A stretch of 64,000 nt of DNA from JAPPHA01 sp964291635. GTDB taxonomy: Bacteria > Pseudomonadota > Alphaproteobacteria > Rhodobacterales > Rhodobacteraceae. The DNA lies in NCBI GenBank assembly GCA_964291635.2, contig OZ219890.1:372001-436000 (forward strand). Direction: 5' to 3'. Below the pieces are notes generated by a model, which was given only the letters and a program-made list of their open reading frames with translations, was not told the origin of the DNA and ran no database searches. This document shows, piece after piece, positions 9,225 to 18,092 of the stretch (position 1 is its first letter; each line of letters starts with the position of its first letter). A program made the position numbers and the translations under genes.

Positions 9225-10231
9225 CGCCCCGGCACGCGGGCCGATCCCCGTACGATGAGCGGCCCCTCGATTTCCAGTCGTTTGCTTTCGGACTCCCGAT
9301 CCGAAATCTGCCTGAGAAGCGTTTCGACCGTTTCCGACACCATGCGATTGGCAGGCTGTCTGACCGTGGTCAGGTCATAGGTCGGCCACCCGGACAGCGG
9401 CACGTCGTCGTAGCCGACGACCGAGACATCCGCCGGGACGGTGAGACCGATCTGGAATCTGAGCACATCCATCACCGCAAAGGCCATGTGATCATTGGCT
9501 ACGAATACAGCTTCGGGCCGGTCGGGCCGGTCGAACATACGCTGCGCCGCCCCGGCTGCACCGTCCAACGTGAATTGACCGACTTCCCGGGCATACAAGG
9601 AAACACCTGCCTCTGTGAGCCGGTTGACGAATCCGGCTTCACGGTCGCGTTGCGTTGAAGCGCCTTCCCAACCAGCGATATAACCGATGCGACGATGCCC
9701 GCCGGCGAGTAGAAAATCCGCCACCTTCCGCCCGCCTGCCACATTGGCCGAAGTCACGGCGGTCACATTCCCAACATCTTGGCTCCGGTTGAAAAGAACG
9801 ACCGGCACACCTACATCCCTGCAACGTTCTGCGACGTCTGACGATAATGCGACCGATGCAAGAATGAGCCCCTCGACCTGGTAGGCAAGGATTTCCTTAA
9901 CCACTCTGTCGATGTTCCCGGCCGCCTGGGAAGCCATGAAAACAAGGACATGGTAGCCCTTTTCCTGCAGCGCAACCGAGAGCTTCTCCAGCGCCTCGGG
10001 ATAGAACTGATTGTCGAGGTATGCCACCACGAGGCCGACAATCCGGCTGCGTCCGGAAACCACGGCCCGTGCGAGTGAATTGGGCTTATAGCCCAGTTTC
10101 GCGGCCGCCTTTCTGACTTTCTCCGCCGTTACTGACGACACCGATGCACCAGGGGTAAAGGTGCGGCTAACCGCCGAGCGGCTGACGCCTGCAAGTACCG
10201 CGACGTCGGCGGAGGTGACGGTCGCCTTCAT
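9212..10231 (-). CDS. LacI-family transcriptional regulator
   Basis: Starting at the ATG at 10231 (MKATVTSADVAVLAGVSRSA) the protein has 339 residues: an N-terminal LacI helix-turn-helix with hinge helix (YKPNSLARAVVSGRS) and a periplasmic-binding-like sensor domain. The open frame runs 120 bp further upstream but without LacI similarity. The chosen start overlaps the upstream SnoaL gene by 4 bp (ATGA). It is embedded inside the operon it probably controls. The perfect palindrome at 14677-14694, upstream of the first gene, is the obvious operator. The inducer is presumably the transported compound or its product. Confidence 0.9.
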   Translation of the reverse strand: MKATVTSADVAVLAGVSRSAVSRTFTPGASVSSVTAEKVRKAAAKLGYKPNSLARAVVSGRSRIVGLVVAYLDNQFYPEALEKLSVALQEKGYHVLVFMASQAAGNIDRVVKEILAYQVEGLILASVALSSDVAERCRDVGVPVVLFNRSQDVGNVTAVTSANVAGGRKVADFLLAGGHRRIGYIAGWEGASTQRDREAGFVNRLTEAGVSLYAREVGQFTLDGAAGAAQRMFDRPDRPEAVFVANDHMAFAVMDVLRFQIGLTVPADVSVVGYDDVPLSGWPTYDLTTVRQPANRMVSETVETLLRQISDRESESKRLEIEGPLIVRGSARVPGRWAG

Positions 10232-11280
10232 GCCCGCCCACCCTTGAGTGAAATCGGGCCGAGGTTTCGCGCCTTGTTGAACTCGCGAAGGCGGGCAATG
10301 ACATCGACGCCAAGCTGGCGATAGGCGTCCAGCAAATCCACCATTACCCAATTCTCACGGATCTTGCCGTCTTCGATACGCCAGAAGTCGAGCGAGCGCA
10401 TCGTTATTTCCCTGCCTTGCGGCGCGATCCCCATCCAGCCGTCGCCGGTAACGGTTTGGATCATGTTTGGCCAACCGGTCACGGCACAAAAATTGTTGTC
10501 GCAAAAGAAATGATAAGTGACCTCGCTGACTTTTGAGCCACGGTCAGGCATGGCATTCAGGAACGGGATCTGGTGCCAGTTTCGGAAACCCTCGATCCCG
10601 CGCCCGGTGCCAATCCCGGCCGGCCCGTACCAGTTCATCCGGTGGCTCCAGAAACGCGGCATCTCCATCTTCTCTGGTCCGCCCCGGGAAGGGTGCAATT
10701 TCATGTACTCCAGCATCTCGATGACATGTTGCCGATTTCGTCGGCTGAGTTCCACGTCTCGGGGCGAGCGGATCAGACCGTCGCCCGACGACGGGCCGGG
10801 GATGCAGAATTCGCGCCCAAGCGACTGTGCCATTGGCCATGCATTCGCCTGCATCATGACCTCGGGAATATCCCAGAGTGCCTGATATTCGACGACCTTG
10901 CTGCCCTCGATCCGGTAGAACTCGTGAAACCGCATGTGGGCCAGATGGCCAGTGGGCGGGATGTCCAGAAATGGCGCAATGAAAGTGCCTATGAAGTGGC
11001 CGCCGCAACCGACCCAGTCGGCACCATACTCGTCGTCGCCAGCCATGACGATCCAGTCCCGGCGCTCGACATCAGGCCAGGCAGCTCTCAGCAATGCGAG
11101 CGCATGATCGTGGAAGGCCTCCGGCCCGATCATGTCGCCGAACGGGTGGGCAAGGTGGAAAATCGCATCCGGCAGGGCGAGATTGCTCAGCGCGCGGCGT
11201 AGCGCTGCCTCGTCCCAGTTGTATTGGGCCGCCCGCAGCGAATCGATCGCCTTTCGATTCTGGGTGTGAACGTCGGTCAT
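10228..11280 (-). CDS. Double SnoaL/NTF2-like protein (operon member 2 of 2)
   Basis: A 350-residue protein with two NTF2/SnoaL-like modules: residues ~10-140 (ALPDAIFHLAHPFGDMIG) and ~190-335 (RFWSHRMNWYGPAGIGTG, then RSLDFWRIEDGKIRENW). The phrase LDFWRIEDGKIRENWVMVD is characteristic of SnoaL-like proteins annotated as ester cyclases. It overlaps the permease gene upstream by 4 bp and the LacI gene downstream by 4 bp. Its distant paralogue at 8223-9224 suggests the two work as a pair on the same imported molecule. The reaction is unknown. Confidence 0.7.
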   Translation of the reverse strand: MTDVHTQNRKAIDSLRAAQYNWDEAALRRALSNLALPDAIFHLAHPFGDMIGPEAFHDHALALLRAAWPDVERRDWIVMAGDDEYGADWVGCGGHFIGTFIAPFLDIPPTGHLAHMRFHEFYRIEGSKVVEYQALWDIPEVMMQANAWPMAQSLGREFCIPGPSSGDGLIRSPRDVELSRRNRQHVIEMLEYMKLHPSRGGPEKMEMPRFWSHRMNWYGPAGIGTGRGIEGFRNWHQIPFLNAMPDRGSKVSEVTYHFFCDNNFCAVTGWPNMIQTVTGDGWMGIAPQGREITMRSLDFWRIEDGKIRENWVMVDLLDAYRQLGVDVIARLREFNKARNLGPISLKGGRA

Positions 11281-12158
11281 CCCTTGACTGCCCCCGTGAT
11301 CAGGCCACTCACGATCTGGCGCTGAAAGAAAAGGACAAGCATGAAAAGCGGTGCGGTGGCCGAAACCACGGCAGCGACGGCGAACATTACATTGCCTTCA
11401 ACCTGAGTTGTGCCGAGGAAACTCGCAATCTTCGGAATCATCGTCTCGTTTTGCTCGCTCAAGAGCATCGATGTTACGGCAAAGTCGTTGTATGCGAGGA
11501 GAAAGCTGAATAGACCGGTGGTGATAACGCCCGGCCACATGACCGGGATGATGACATAGCGGAAGGCCTGAAAGCGCGTACAACCATCCACCATCGCGCT
11601 TTCGTCCATGTCCCGCGGAATATTCAGAAAGAACGAGTGTAGCATCCAAAGCGTGAAAGGCTGGTTGATCGCCACCAGCACGATGATGGTCGTTGGCAGT
11701 ATGCCCCAGATGTTCCATTCGAAGAAGGGCAAGAGATAGCCCGAAACCAGGGTCATGTGCGGCATGGCCCGGAAAACCAGCGCCGCCATCAGGATCCAGA
11801 AGGCGTAGTACTTTCCCGACCTGGCAAGCGCGAAGCCCCCGAGCGTCCCGATCGTGAGCGAAATCATGACGGTAAAAAACACCACGATACAGGTGTTCAG
11901 GGCCGCACCGTAGAATTCTTCCTGAACCCAGGCACCGAAGTAACCCGCGCCGGTGAAAGCGCTACCGGTCTCCCTGATTGTGTGGACGCCGTACAGCGCA
12001 TAGCGCCAGTCGGCCCGGGAAAAGAAATCTCCCTGAACCTTGAAGCTGCCCCAGAGCGTCCAGATGAAGGGGAACGCCGCAATCAGAAGCCAGACCGCGA
12101 CAAGCGCGGTCGAGAAAACCACCAGCGGGGTGATACGGGATTTTGCCCCTGTCGCCAT
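11277..12158 (-). CDS. Carbohydrate-type ABC transporter permease (MalG-like)
   Basis: The 293-residue inner-membrane protein shows about six hydrophobic segments and the cytoplasmic EAA loop ESAMVDGCTRFQAFRYVIIP, which docks on the ATPase. It ends VSGLITGAVKG, a MalG-type C-terminus. It lies 10 bp after the partner permease and overlaps the SnoaL gene by 4 bp. The operon carries no ATP-binding subunit, so an ATPase encoded elsewhere must energise the complex. Confidence 0.9.
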   Translation of the reverse strand: MATGAKSRITPLVVFSTALVAVWLLIAAFPFIWTLWGSFKVQGDFFSRADWRYALYGVHTIRETGSAFTGAGYFGAWVQEEFYGAALNTCIVVFFTVMISLTIGTLGGFALARSGKYYAFWILMAALVFRAMPHMTLVSGYLLPFFEWNIWGILPTTIIVLVAINQPFTLWMLHSFFLNIPRDMDESAMVDGCTRFQAFRYVIIPVMWPGVITTGLFSFLLAYNDFAVTSMLLSEQNETMIPKIASFLGTTQVEGNVMFAVAAVVSATAPLFMLVLFFQRQIVSGLITGAVKG

Positions 12159-12168
12159 TTCCCGCCCT

Positions 12169-13200
12169 TTAGTGTGATCGCCGCCTGAAATCGCGCCAGG
12201 TGCGGACCAGGACCGGGGTCACCAGGACTGCCACCCCCAGAATGGTCAGCATCGAGGTCGCGGCGGCAGAGCTGTAGAGTGGGTTGGCACTTTCGCGCAG
12301 GTCCTTGAAGATGATCCAGCTGAGCGACTGGGCATGGGCTTCAGCCGAAAACCCGACGATCGGCTCGAAGACGCGGAAATTGTCCATCAAGAGGATGAGC
12401 GTCACGAAGATAACGATCGGCATCAGGTGCGGAACGACAACATTCATCATCCGCTGCCATTTCGTTGCGCCGTCGATCATCGCAGCCTCGATGGTTTCGC
12501 GCGGCACGGTCTGGAGCCCGGCATAAAAAACGATGAAGCTGAACGGCAGGATGTGCCATATGCCGTAGACGATCAGCATGGTCCACGTCAGCACAGGCGA
12601 GGCCTTGAGACTCAGCGCACTGTCGTCATAGATCAGCTGCAGCGTCGCACCGATGATCCCGTCACCATCGACCATCCAAAAGAGGATCAGGGAACCTACA
12701 AGCGGTGTCACCATCATCGGCAAGAGCGAGACGAAAATCGTCGGCCCCTTGAACAGCTTCGGCAGGTTGTTGATACCGACCGCGATTGCAAGCCCCAGGA
12801 CCAGAACGAAAGGAGTGACCACGAATGTGTAGGTCAAGGTGAAAGTCAGCGCCTTGTAGAAGGGCAAGTTCAGGATCTGCGAAAAAAAGGCACCAATTGT
12901 CCCGGCAGTGTCCCAAGCCTTTCTGATTTCCTCAAATGCGAGATGGGACCGGTTGGTGTAGGTGCCAAGACCGTTGAACCGTCCGAGGGGCCGTTCCCAG
13001 CGCAGTTTCTCCGTCGCGCGCGTATCGACCGACGTCGTCTCGGTACAACCAAACGGACCGCAACTTTCTGAGACGACGATCACCTGTTCATGTTCGATGT
13101 GCAGGGATTGAATGAAGACCGAGACAATCGGTAGCGCGATGAAGAGAATCATCGCGGTCAACGTCGGCAAAATGAACCAAAAAAATGTCCGGTGCGGCAT
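12169..13200 (-). CDS. Carbohydrate-type ABC transporter permease (MalF-like)
   Basis: This 343-residue protein starts with a membrane segment (FFWFILPTLTAMILFIALPI), then has an extended periplasmic loop containing a two-cysteine stretch (SCGPFGCTE), and further membrane helices with the EAA loop IEAAMIDGATKWQRMMNVVVP. The periplasmic insert with its two nearby cysteines is unusual and might form a disulfide loop. It pairs with the MalG-like protein downstream and the binding protein upstream. Confidence 0.9.
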   Translation of the reverse strand: MPHRTFFWFILPTLTAMILFIALPIVSVFIQSLHIEHEQVIVVSESCGPFGCTETTSVDTRATEKLRWERPLGRFNGLGTYTNRSHLAFEEIRKAWDTAGTIGAFFSQILNLPFYKALTFTLTYTFVVTPFVLVLGLAIAVGINNLPKLFKGPTIFVSLLPMMVTPLVGSLILFWMVDGDGIIGATLQLIYDDSALSLKASPVLTWTMLIVYGIWHILPFSFIVFYAGLQTVPRETIEAAMIDGATKWQRMMNVVVPHLMPIVIFVTLILLMDNFRVFEPIVGFSAEAHAQSLSWIIFKDLRESANPLYSSAAATSMLTILGVAVLVTPVLVRTWRDFRRRSH

Positions 13201-13230
13201 TCGTCAGGTCTCGGGTGGCGGACCGGGATG

Positions 13231-13254
13231 ACGGGGCGCCGGAAGGCGCCCCGT
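13231..13254 (-). other. Intercistronic hairpin after the binding-protein gene
   Basis: ACGGGGCGCC and GGCGCCCCGT form a perfect 10-bp stem around a GGAA loop (TTCC on the transcribed strand), 8 bp downstream of the solute-binding protein stop and ahead of the permease genes. There is no T-tract, so it is probably not a full terminator. Such hairpins commonly protect the upstream message and let the binding protein be made in excess over the permeases. Confidence 0.7.
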
Positions 13255-13262
13255 ATCTTCGA

Positions 13263-14504
13263 TCAATTCAGGAAGCCAGCTTCCCTGGCGGCGGTCACGT
13301 ATGCCGCCTCGACATCGGCGATCGCCTGTTCGGCGCTTTCGGACCCCTTCAGGAAGTCCACCAGCTCCGCACCGAGAGCATTGTGCATGAGCCCGATGTA
13401 GGGGATCATCGGGTAGGACATTGCACCGCCTGTCGCCGTCGCCGCGACGCCCGCGGCTGCCGGTCCCGGCTTGAATCCTTCGATCAGCCAGACTGCATCG
13501 TCGTTATGCTCTGCGACCATCTCAGGCGTCATCGCGCTGACAAGCGCGGCAAACGTCGCCTCGGCCTCCGCATCGCCTACATTTGTCGAAATAGTGATCC
13601 CGTCCCACCAGAGCGTCGCTGCAGGGATGGAGCCACCTGCAACGGTTGGTGCGCTGGAAAGAACCGTATTCGAGGTTACTTCTTCGCTTGAGCCTTCATC
13701 GTCGAGGATCACTCCACCGCGCGATCCCCACATGATGCCAAGCGCCGCCTGACCGGCTTCCCAGAGACCTTGGGTTTCGTTCGAAGCCTGGGTCAGGTGG
13801 TCTGGATGTGCGTACTCAGCCAGCGATTTCATGACATTGAGAGCTGCAATTGCCTTGTCGTTGTTGATCGCGGGTTCAGCCGAGGCGGGTTGGAAGAATT
13901 CACCGCCATGCGCAAGGTAGATCTTGTTGAAGACTTCGCCAACGTTCCATCCGACTTTCAGGTTCATGACCAGCGGATGTTCCATGATCCCTGCGGCACG
14001 GATCTTGGCGGCTGCTGCCAGGACATCCTCGTAGGTGGCGGGAATACCGCTCACGCCCGCCTTCTCGAGAATGTCTGAGCGCGAGAAAAGGTGCTGGGAG
14101 TTCGCCATGAAGGCCACTGCCATGACGTTGCCGTCGATCGTAATCAGTTGATGCGGCTCAAGATGCGCACCGTACTTTTCGACATAGTCGTTCAGCGGGC
14201 GCACGAGGCCATCATTCATCAGTTGCGTCAGTGTCGAGTTCGCAACGATGACGGAGGTGTATTCGGCAGGGTTCGGTGTCAGCGCCGCGTTCATGATTTC
14301 GCGGGCCTCGGTAGTGTGGTTGCGGACGAATTCCGCTGCCGCATCTCCACAATTCGCCTCGGCGGTTCCGGCGACCGCGTGGATCGCCGGAAAGTCGCTG
14401 GCCAGGATCCGTATCGACTGTCCTGACGGACCGCAGTCCGCAAAAGCAGCCGAGCCCATCAGCCCGGCAACGGCCCCGACGATGGTTAGGTGTCTCAAGA
14501 GCAT
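13263..14504 (-). CDS. Extracellular solute-binding protein of the sugar-type ABC transporter
   Basis: From the ATG at 14504, preceded by the strong site AAGGGAGAA, the protein has 413 residues and a clear signal peptide (MLLRHLTIVGAVAGLMGSAAFA, cleaved after AFA). The open frame extends far upstream through the tRNA region, but that part is not a gene. The body resembles family-1 periplasmic sugar-binding proteins (e.g. IVANSTLTQLMNDGLVRPL, GQAALGIMWGSRGG). Ligand unknown. It is the first gene of the LacI-controlled operon. Confidence 0.88.
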   Translation of the reverse strand: MLLRHLTIVGAVAGLMGSAAFADCGPSGQSIRILASDFPAIHAVAGTAEANCGDAAAEFVRNHTTEAREIMNAALTPNPAEYTSVIVANSTLTQLMNDGLVRPLNDYVEKYGAHLEPHQLITIDGNVMAVAFMANSQHLFSRSDILEKAGVSGIPATYEDVLAAAAKIRAAGIMEHPLVMNLKVGWNVGEVFNKIYLAHGGEFFQPASAEPAINNDKAIAALNVMKSLAEYAHPDHLTQASNETQGLWEAGQAALGIMWGSRGGVILDDEGSSEEVTSNTVLSSAPTVAGGSIPAATLWWDGITISTNVGDAEAEATFAALVSAMTPEMVAEHNDDAVWLIEGFKPGPAAAGVAATATGGAMSYPMIPYIGLMHNALGAELVDFLKGSESAEQAIADVEAAYVTAAREAGFLN

Positions 14505-14676
14505 ATTGTTCTCCCTTTGTTGGATCCGGGTGTGCCATTCGATCGCACACCTGGGTGTTGCCCCGGACCGGCTTCGCTCGGGATTCATGGGGCCAACGCC
14601 CCAATCCGCGCACCCGTCCGGCAATCGAACAGGCGGCAATCGGCCATTCGGGCGATTCCCCCGGCAACGGAGCCCG

Positions 14677-14694
14677 TTTGCACACGTGTGCAAA
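14677..14694. promoter_or_regulatory. Perfect 18-bp palindrome, probable LacI-family operator
   Basis: TTTGCACACGTGTGCAAA is perfectly self-complementary and centred on the CG step typical of LacI/PurR-type operators. It lies 172 bp upstream of the first gene of the ABC operon that encodes a LacI regulator. Twelve bases of it (ACACGTGTGCAA) recur at 15413-15424 inside the next gene, which may be chance or an auxiliary site. Confidence 0.75.
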
Positions 14695-14789
14695 ATGGAC
14701 ATTATCAGCGGTTGCATGTCAGTGGCAAGAGCATTCAAGACGTAGGGCGTGGTGGACAGACCTAGGGCAATGTGCCAAATGAGGGCTGC

Positions 14790-14879
14790 GGAGAGGTGCC
14801 GGAGTGGTCGAACGGGGCGGTCTCGAAAACCGTTGTGGGCGCGAGCCCACCCAGGGTTCGAATCCCTGTCTCTCCGCCA
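14790..14879 (+). tRNA. tRNA-Ser (anticodon CGA)
   Basis: The 90-nt sequence folds as a class II tRNA. The acceptor stem is GGAGAGG/TCTCTCC (seven pairs including one G-T), the D-arm holds GGTCGAACGG, the anticodon loop CTCGAAA has CGA at 14824-14826, the long variable arm is GTGGGCGCGAGCCCAC, and the T-arm contains GGTTCGAATCC. CCA is encoded at 14877-14879. It reads the serine codon UCG. Confidence 0.97.
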
Positions 14880-14997
14880 CCAATAATGATCGGGTACTTG
14901 TATTTCACTGCGGGCGTTGGAACCATCCGGTTTACGTCGTGCGCACGGGTGACCGCGAACGTCGCCGAAATAACAGCCAGCGACGACCCGGATCACC

Positions 14998-16218
14998 TTA
15001 CACGATGCCATCCCGGGTTTCTGACAGAAGCAGGTCGACGACGCGTCGAAGCGCCTCCTCGTTAGAGTCACCCTCAAGGCGCCGCATCCGGTACAGGTCA
15101 AGCTGACGGTCTGCGCTTGCGCCTTGTTCGACAATCTTGAGCGTGTGACGAACTTCTGCTTCGCAGCCGAGCACTCTGGCATCATCGGCGATCTTTTCAA
15201 CGAGTTCGGCAAGGTGGTCCTGGATATCGACGCGACCGGATTCCACGTTCGGTTCTCCAAAGAACGCAAACACGCCATAACGCTGTGCAACCCACCTGTC
15301 TTCCATGATTATTTCCGTCAGCGGTTCTTCAGGAAGTTCATCCTTTCGATCCAGGCGGACAAGCCAGCGAACAAGGCTGGCATAGAGTGCGGCAATGCTC
15401 ACCACGTCGTCGACACGTGTGCAAGCATCACAAATTCTCAGCTCAATTGTGGGAAAATGGTGCGAAGGGCGGATGTCCCACCAGAGTTCGCTCCCGTCGC
15501 CGATGAAACACCGTTCCCTGTATGCAGACACCAGAGACTCGAACTCGCTCCAGGACTTCATCGGGGTCGGCATTCCGGTGCGTGGCAATCCGCCGATCAG
15601 GCTCAGCCTGTACGACTTGAATCCGGTGTCGAATCCCGCGTTGAATGGCGATGATGTTGAAAGTGCATGAAGCAACGGTAGATATTTCCTGATGGCGGTC
15701 ATGACCCGGATGCGCGTATCCGCGTCGTCAAATCCGATGTGGATGTGCGTGCCCCCGATGATAAAACGCCTGACCCCTTCCTGGAATGTCATTGCGAACC
15801 GGTGATATCGCTCGTTCGGAGTGATCTCCATTTCACGCCATCGGGCGAGCGGATGGGTGGATGCCGCTATGACGGCAGCGTCGTAGTCTTCTGCAGCCAA
15901 TATGACGATCCGGCGGAGATCGCATATCGCAGTTCGCAATTCAGCAATGGACCGACAAACCCGCGTGTTGGTCTCGATCTGGGACCGCAAGAACTCCCGC
16001 ACGACCTTGTGGGGTCCACAGTTTTGTTCGCACGTTTTGAAAATTCCGATGTCCGGATCGATAACAAGGTCTCGCGTTTTCGGATCAATCAGAAAAAGTT
16101 CTTCTTCAACGCCAAGTGAAATCGGAATGTCTTCACGCCGCCCCGCAGAATCGCATTTGGTTGCGACTCCGTCATCGTGGGTCGGCGCCCGATGCGAATC
16201 TTCCATCTCGGGCTTCAA
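14998..16218 (-). CDS. Carboxylate-amine ligase of the GCS2 family (glutamate-cysteine ligase type 2)
   Basis: The 406-residue protein has the family hallmarks LGVEEELFLID near residue 35 and GGTHIHIGF near 155, within the usual 370-410 residue length. Members of the YbdK/EgtA/GCS2 group join glutamate to cysteine or a related amine using ATP. The first 30 residues are not conserved, so the real start could be the second Met (MEDSHRAP). It is a stand-alone gene between the tRNA and cimA. Whether it makes gamma-glutamylcysteine here cannot be told from sequence. Confidence 0.85.
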   Translation of the reverse strand: MKPEMEDSHRAPTHDDGVATKCDSAGRREDIPISLGVEEELFLIDPKTRDLVIDPDIGIFKTCEQNCGPHKVVREFLRSQIETNTRVCRSIAELRTAICDLRRIVILAAEDYDAAVIAASTHPLARWREMEITPNERYHRFAMTFQEGVRRFIIGGTHIHIGFDDADTRIRVMTAIRKYLPLLHALSTSSPFNAGFDTGFKSYRLSLIGGLPRTGMPTPMKSWSEFESLVSAYRERCFIGDGSELWWDIRPSHHFPTIELRICDACTRVDDVVSIAALYASLVRWLVRLDRKDELPEEPLTEIIMEDRWVAQRYGVFAFFGEPNVESGRVDIQDHLAELVEKIADDARVLGCEAEVRHTLKIVEQGASADRQLDLYRMRRLEGDSNEEALRRVVDLLLSETRDGIV

Positions 16219-16460
16219 TGCAGCATTCCTTGTAGTCCGTGTTCGTATGCAGTTTGAGGTTTCGGACTGGTCACGACACCGGTCCCCCGAACGTACTACT
16301 GGCCAGATCTCGGCGACCCTTCAATCGAGTGCGCCCAAGAAACGACACCCATTATCATTGGCAATCATTCACGCAAAGGGGGAGCAATGACTCCCTCTGC
16401 CGAACCCATGCCTCCAGTGCGTAATCAAGACGAGCACCAGAGACGGAACCATTGATCCAT

Positions 16461-18092
16461 TCACGCAGCAAACGATTTCACTCCATCCCTGATCAGCTTC
16501 CAATTGATCGCGTCCAATAGGGCCTCAAAACTGGCGTTAACGATATTCGGATGTACACCGACGGTCGACCATCTGCGCCCTCTCCCGTCTTCGCTGTCGA
16601 TGATTACTCTCGTGACCGCCTCTGTGCCACCGTCGGTAATGCGGACCTTGAAGTCGACAAGCTTCATATCGTCGATGGCCGCCTGAAACGGACCAAGGTC
16701 TTTCGCCAGCGCCAGCGCCAGCGCATTGACAGGGCCTCTGTCGTTACCGGATTCGTCCTGACTTTCCGATACGTTCATGACCACAGAATCACCGATCTTG
16801 ACGACGACGACGGCCTCCGACACCATCTTCATCTGGCCGAACCGATCCCTGCGGCAATCGATATTGACGCGATATCTTTGAACCCTGAAGTATCTCGGCA
16901 GCTGGTCCAGAATGCGCCGTGCAACGAGTTCGAATGATGCCTGGGCACTGTCATAGGCGTATCCCTTGTCTTCCCGCTCCTTGATTTCGCCGAGGATCGC
17001 GTCAATTCGCGGATCGGACTTTTCGACATCCAGTCCAGCGTCGGCAAGACGTTTCGACAGACTTGACCTGCCCGCCTGGTTCGACATGGGAACCACTCTC
17101 TGGTTGCCGACCAGCTCCGGCCTGACATGTTCATATGTCGAGGGGTCCTTCATGACACCATGAGCGTGAAGCCCGGCCTTGTGCGCAAACGCCGACGCAC
17201 CGACATAAGCAGCGGATTTAAGGGGAACCCTGTTCAGGATGTCGTCCAGCAGACGGCTCGTGCGTGTCAAGCTTCGAAGTTGAGCGCGGTCAATCCTTGT
17301 CTCAAATCTCTCGCTGTATGGTCCCTTGAGCAACAACGTCGGAATCAGGGAGACCAGATTGGCGTTACCGCAGCGTTCCCCGAGACCGTTGAGCGCACCC
17401 TGAATCTGCCTAGCGCCCACATCGACCGCCGCCAGCGTATTGGCGATCGCATGTTCGGTATCATTATGGCAGTGAATCCCGAGGTGATCTCCAGGAATTC
17501 CCGCTTCAATAACGTCTGCCGTAGCACGTTTCACCGAATCAGGTAGAGATCCGCCATTCGTATCGCACAGGACAATCCAGCGCGCCCCGGCATCATAAGC
17601 GGTTCGGGCGACCCTGATCGCATAATCCGGATCGTCCAGGTACCCGTCGAAAAAATGCTCGCAATCGAAGATGGCTTCCCGGCCGCGAGCGACCAGATGG
17701 GCGATGCTATCCTCGATTGCATCCAGGTTTTCTTCGAGTGAAATCCCCAGTGCACTCTTGACGTGGAACACATGTGCTTTGCCGACGAGGCAAACCGCCT
17801 TGGTACCGGCGTTGACGACGGCCGCGAGCACACCGTCATTCGCGGCAGATCGCCCGCTCCTCCTTGTCATGCCGAATGCCGTAAAGGTTGAACGCTTCAG
17901 CGATGGTGGAGATGAAAAGAACTCATCGTCAGTGGGATTCGCTCCTGGCCAGCCGCCCTCGACATAATCGATACCGAGGTCGTCCAGCATGCGTGCGATC
18001 CGGTATTTCTCATCAACAGAAAAGGCCACTCCTTGGGTCTGTTGACCATCTCTCAGCGTTGTATCGAACAGATACAGCCTTTCCCTGGTCAT
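16461..18092 (-). CDS. cimA: (R)-citramalate synthase
   Basis: A 543-residue protein of the DRE-TIM/LeuA family, with the catalytic opening LFDTTLRDGQQTQG, the metal-binding GIHCHND and a C-terminal LeuA-type regulatory domain (after ~residue 400). Length and the VEGGWPGANPTDDEFF segment fit CimA rather than LeuA or NifV. It condenses pyruvate with acetyl-CoA to citramalate, a threonine-independent route to 2-oxobutanoate and isoleucine. Its ATG overlaps the cysS stop by 4 bp, so the two are co-translated. Confidence 0.93.
   Translation of the reverse strand: MTRERLYLFDTTLRDGQQTQGVAFSVDEKYRIARMLDDLGIDYVEGGWPGANPTDDEFFSSPPSLKRSTFTAFGMTRRSGRSAANDGVLAAVVNAGTKAVCLVGKAHVFHVKSALGISLEENLDAIEDSIAHLVARGREAIFDCEHFFDGYLDDPDYAIRVARTAYDAGARWIVLCDTNGGSLPDSVKRATADVIEAGIPGDHLGIHCHNDTEHAIANTLAAVDVGARQIQGALNGLGERCGNANLVSLIPTLLLKGPYSERFETRIDRAQLRSLTRTSRLLDDILNRVPLKSAAYVGASAFAHKAGLHAHGVMKDPSTYEHVRPELVGNQRVVPMSNQAGRSSLSKRLADAGLDVEKSDPRIDAILGEIKEREDKGYAYDSAQASFELVARRILDQLPRYFRVQRYRVNIDCRRDRFGQMKMVSEAVVVVKIGDSVVMNVSESQDESGNDRGPVNALALALAKDLGPFQAAIDDMKLVDFKVRITDGGTEAVTRVIIDSEDGRGRRWSTVGVHPNIVNASFEALLDAINWKLIRDGVKSFAA

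Noticed and set aside
14772..15065. 97-codon plus-strand frame
   Set aside because: Overlaps the tRNA-Ser gene and is not protein-like.
13263..15290. 675-codon reading of the solute-binding protein
   Set aside because: The upstream 260 codons run through the tRNA-Ser and a neighbouring gene; the signal peptide and ribosome site fix the start at 14504.
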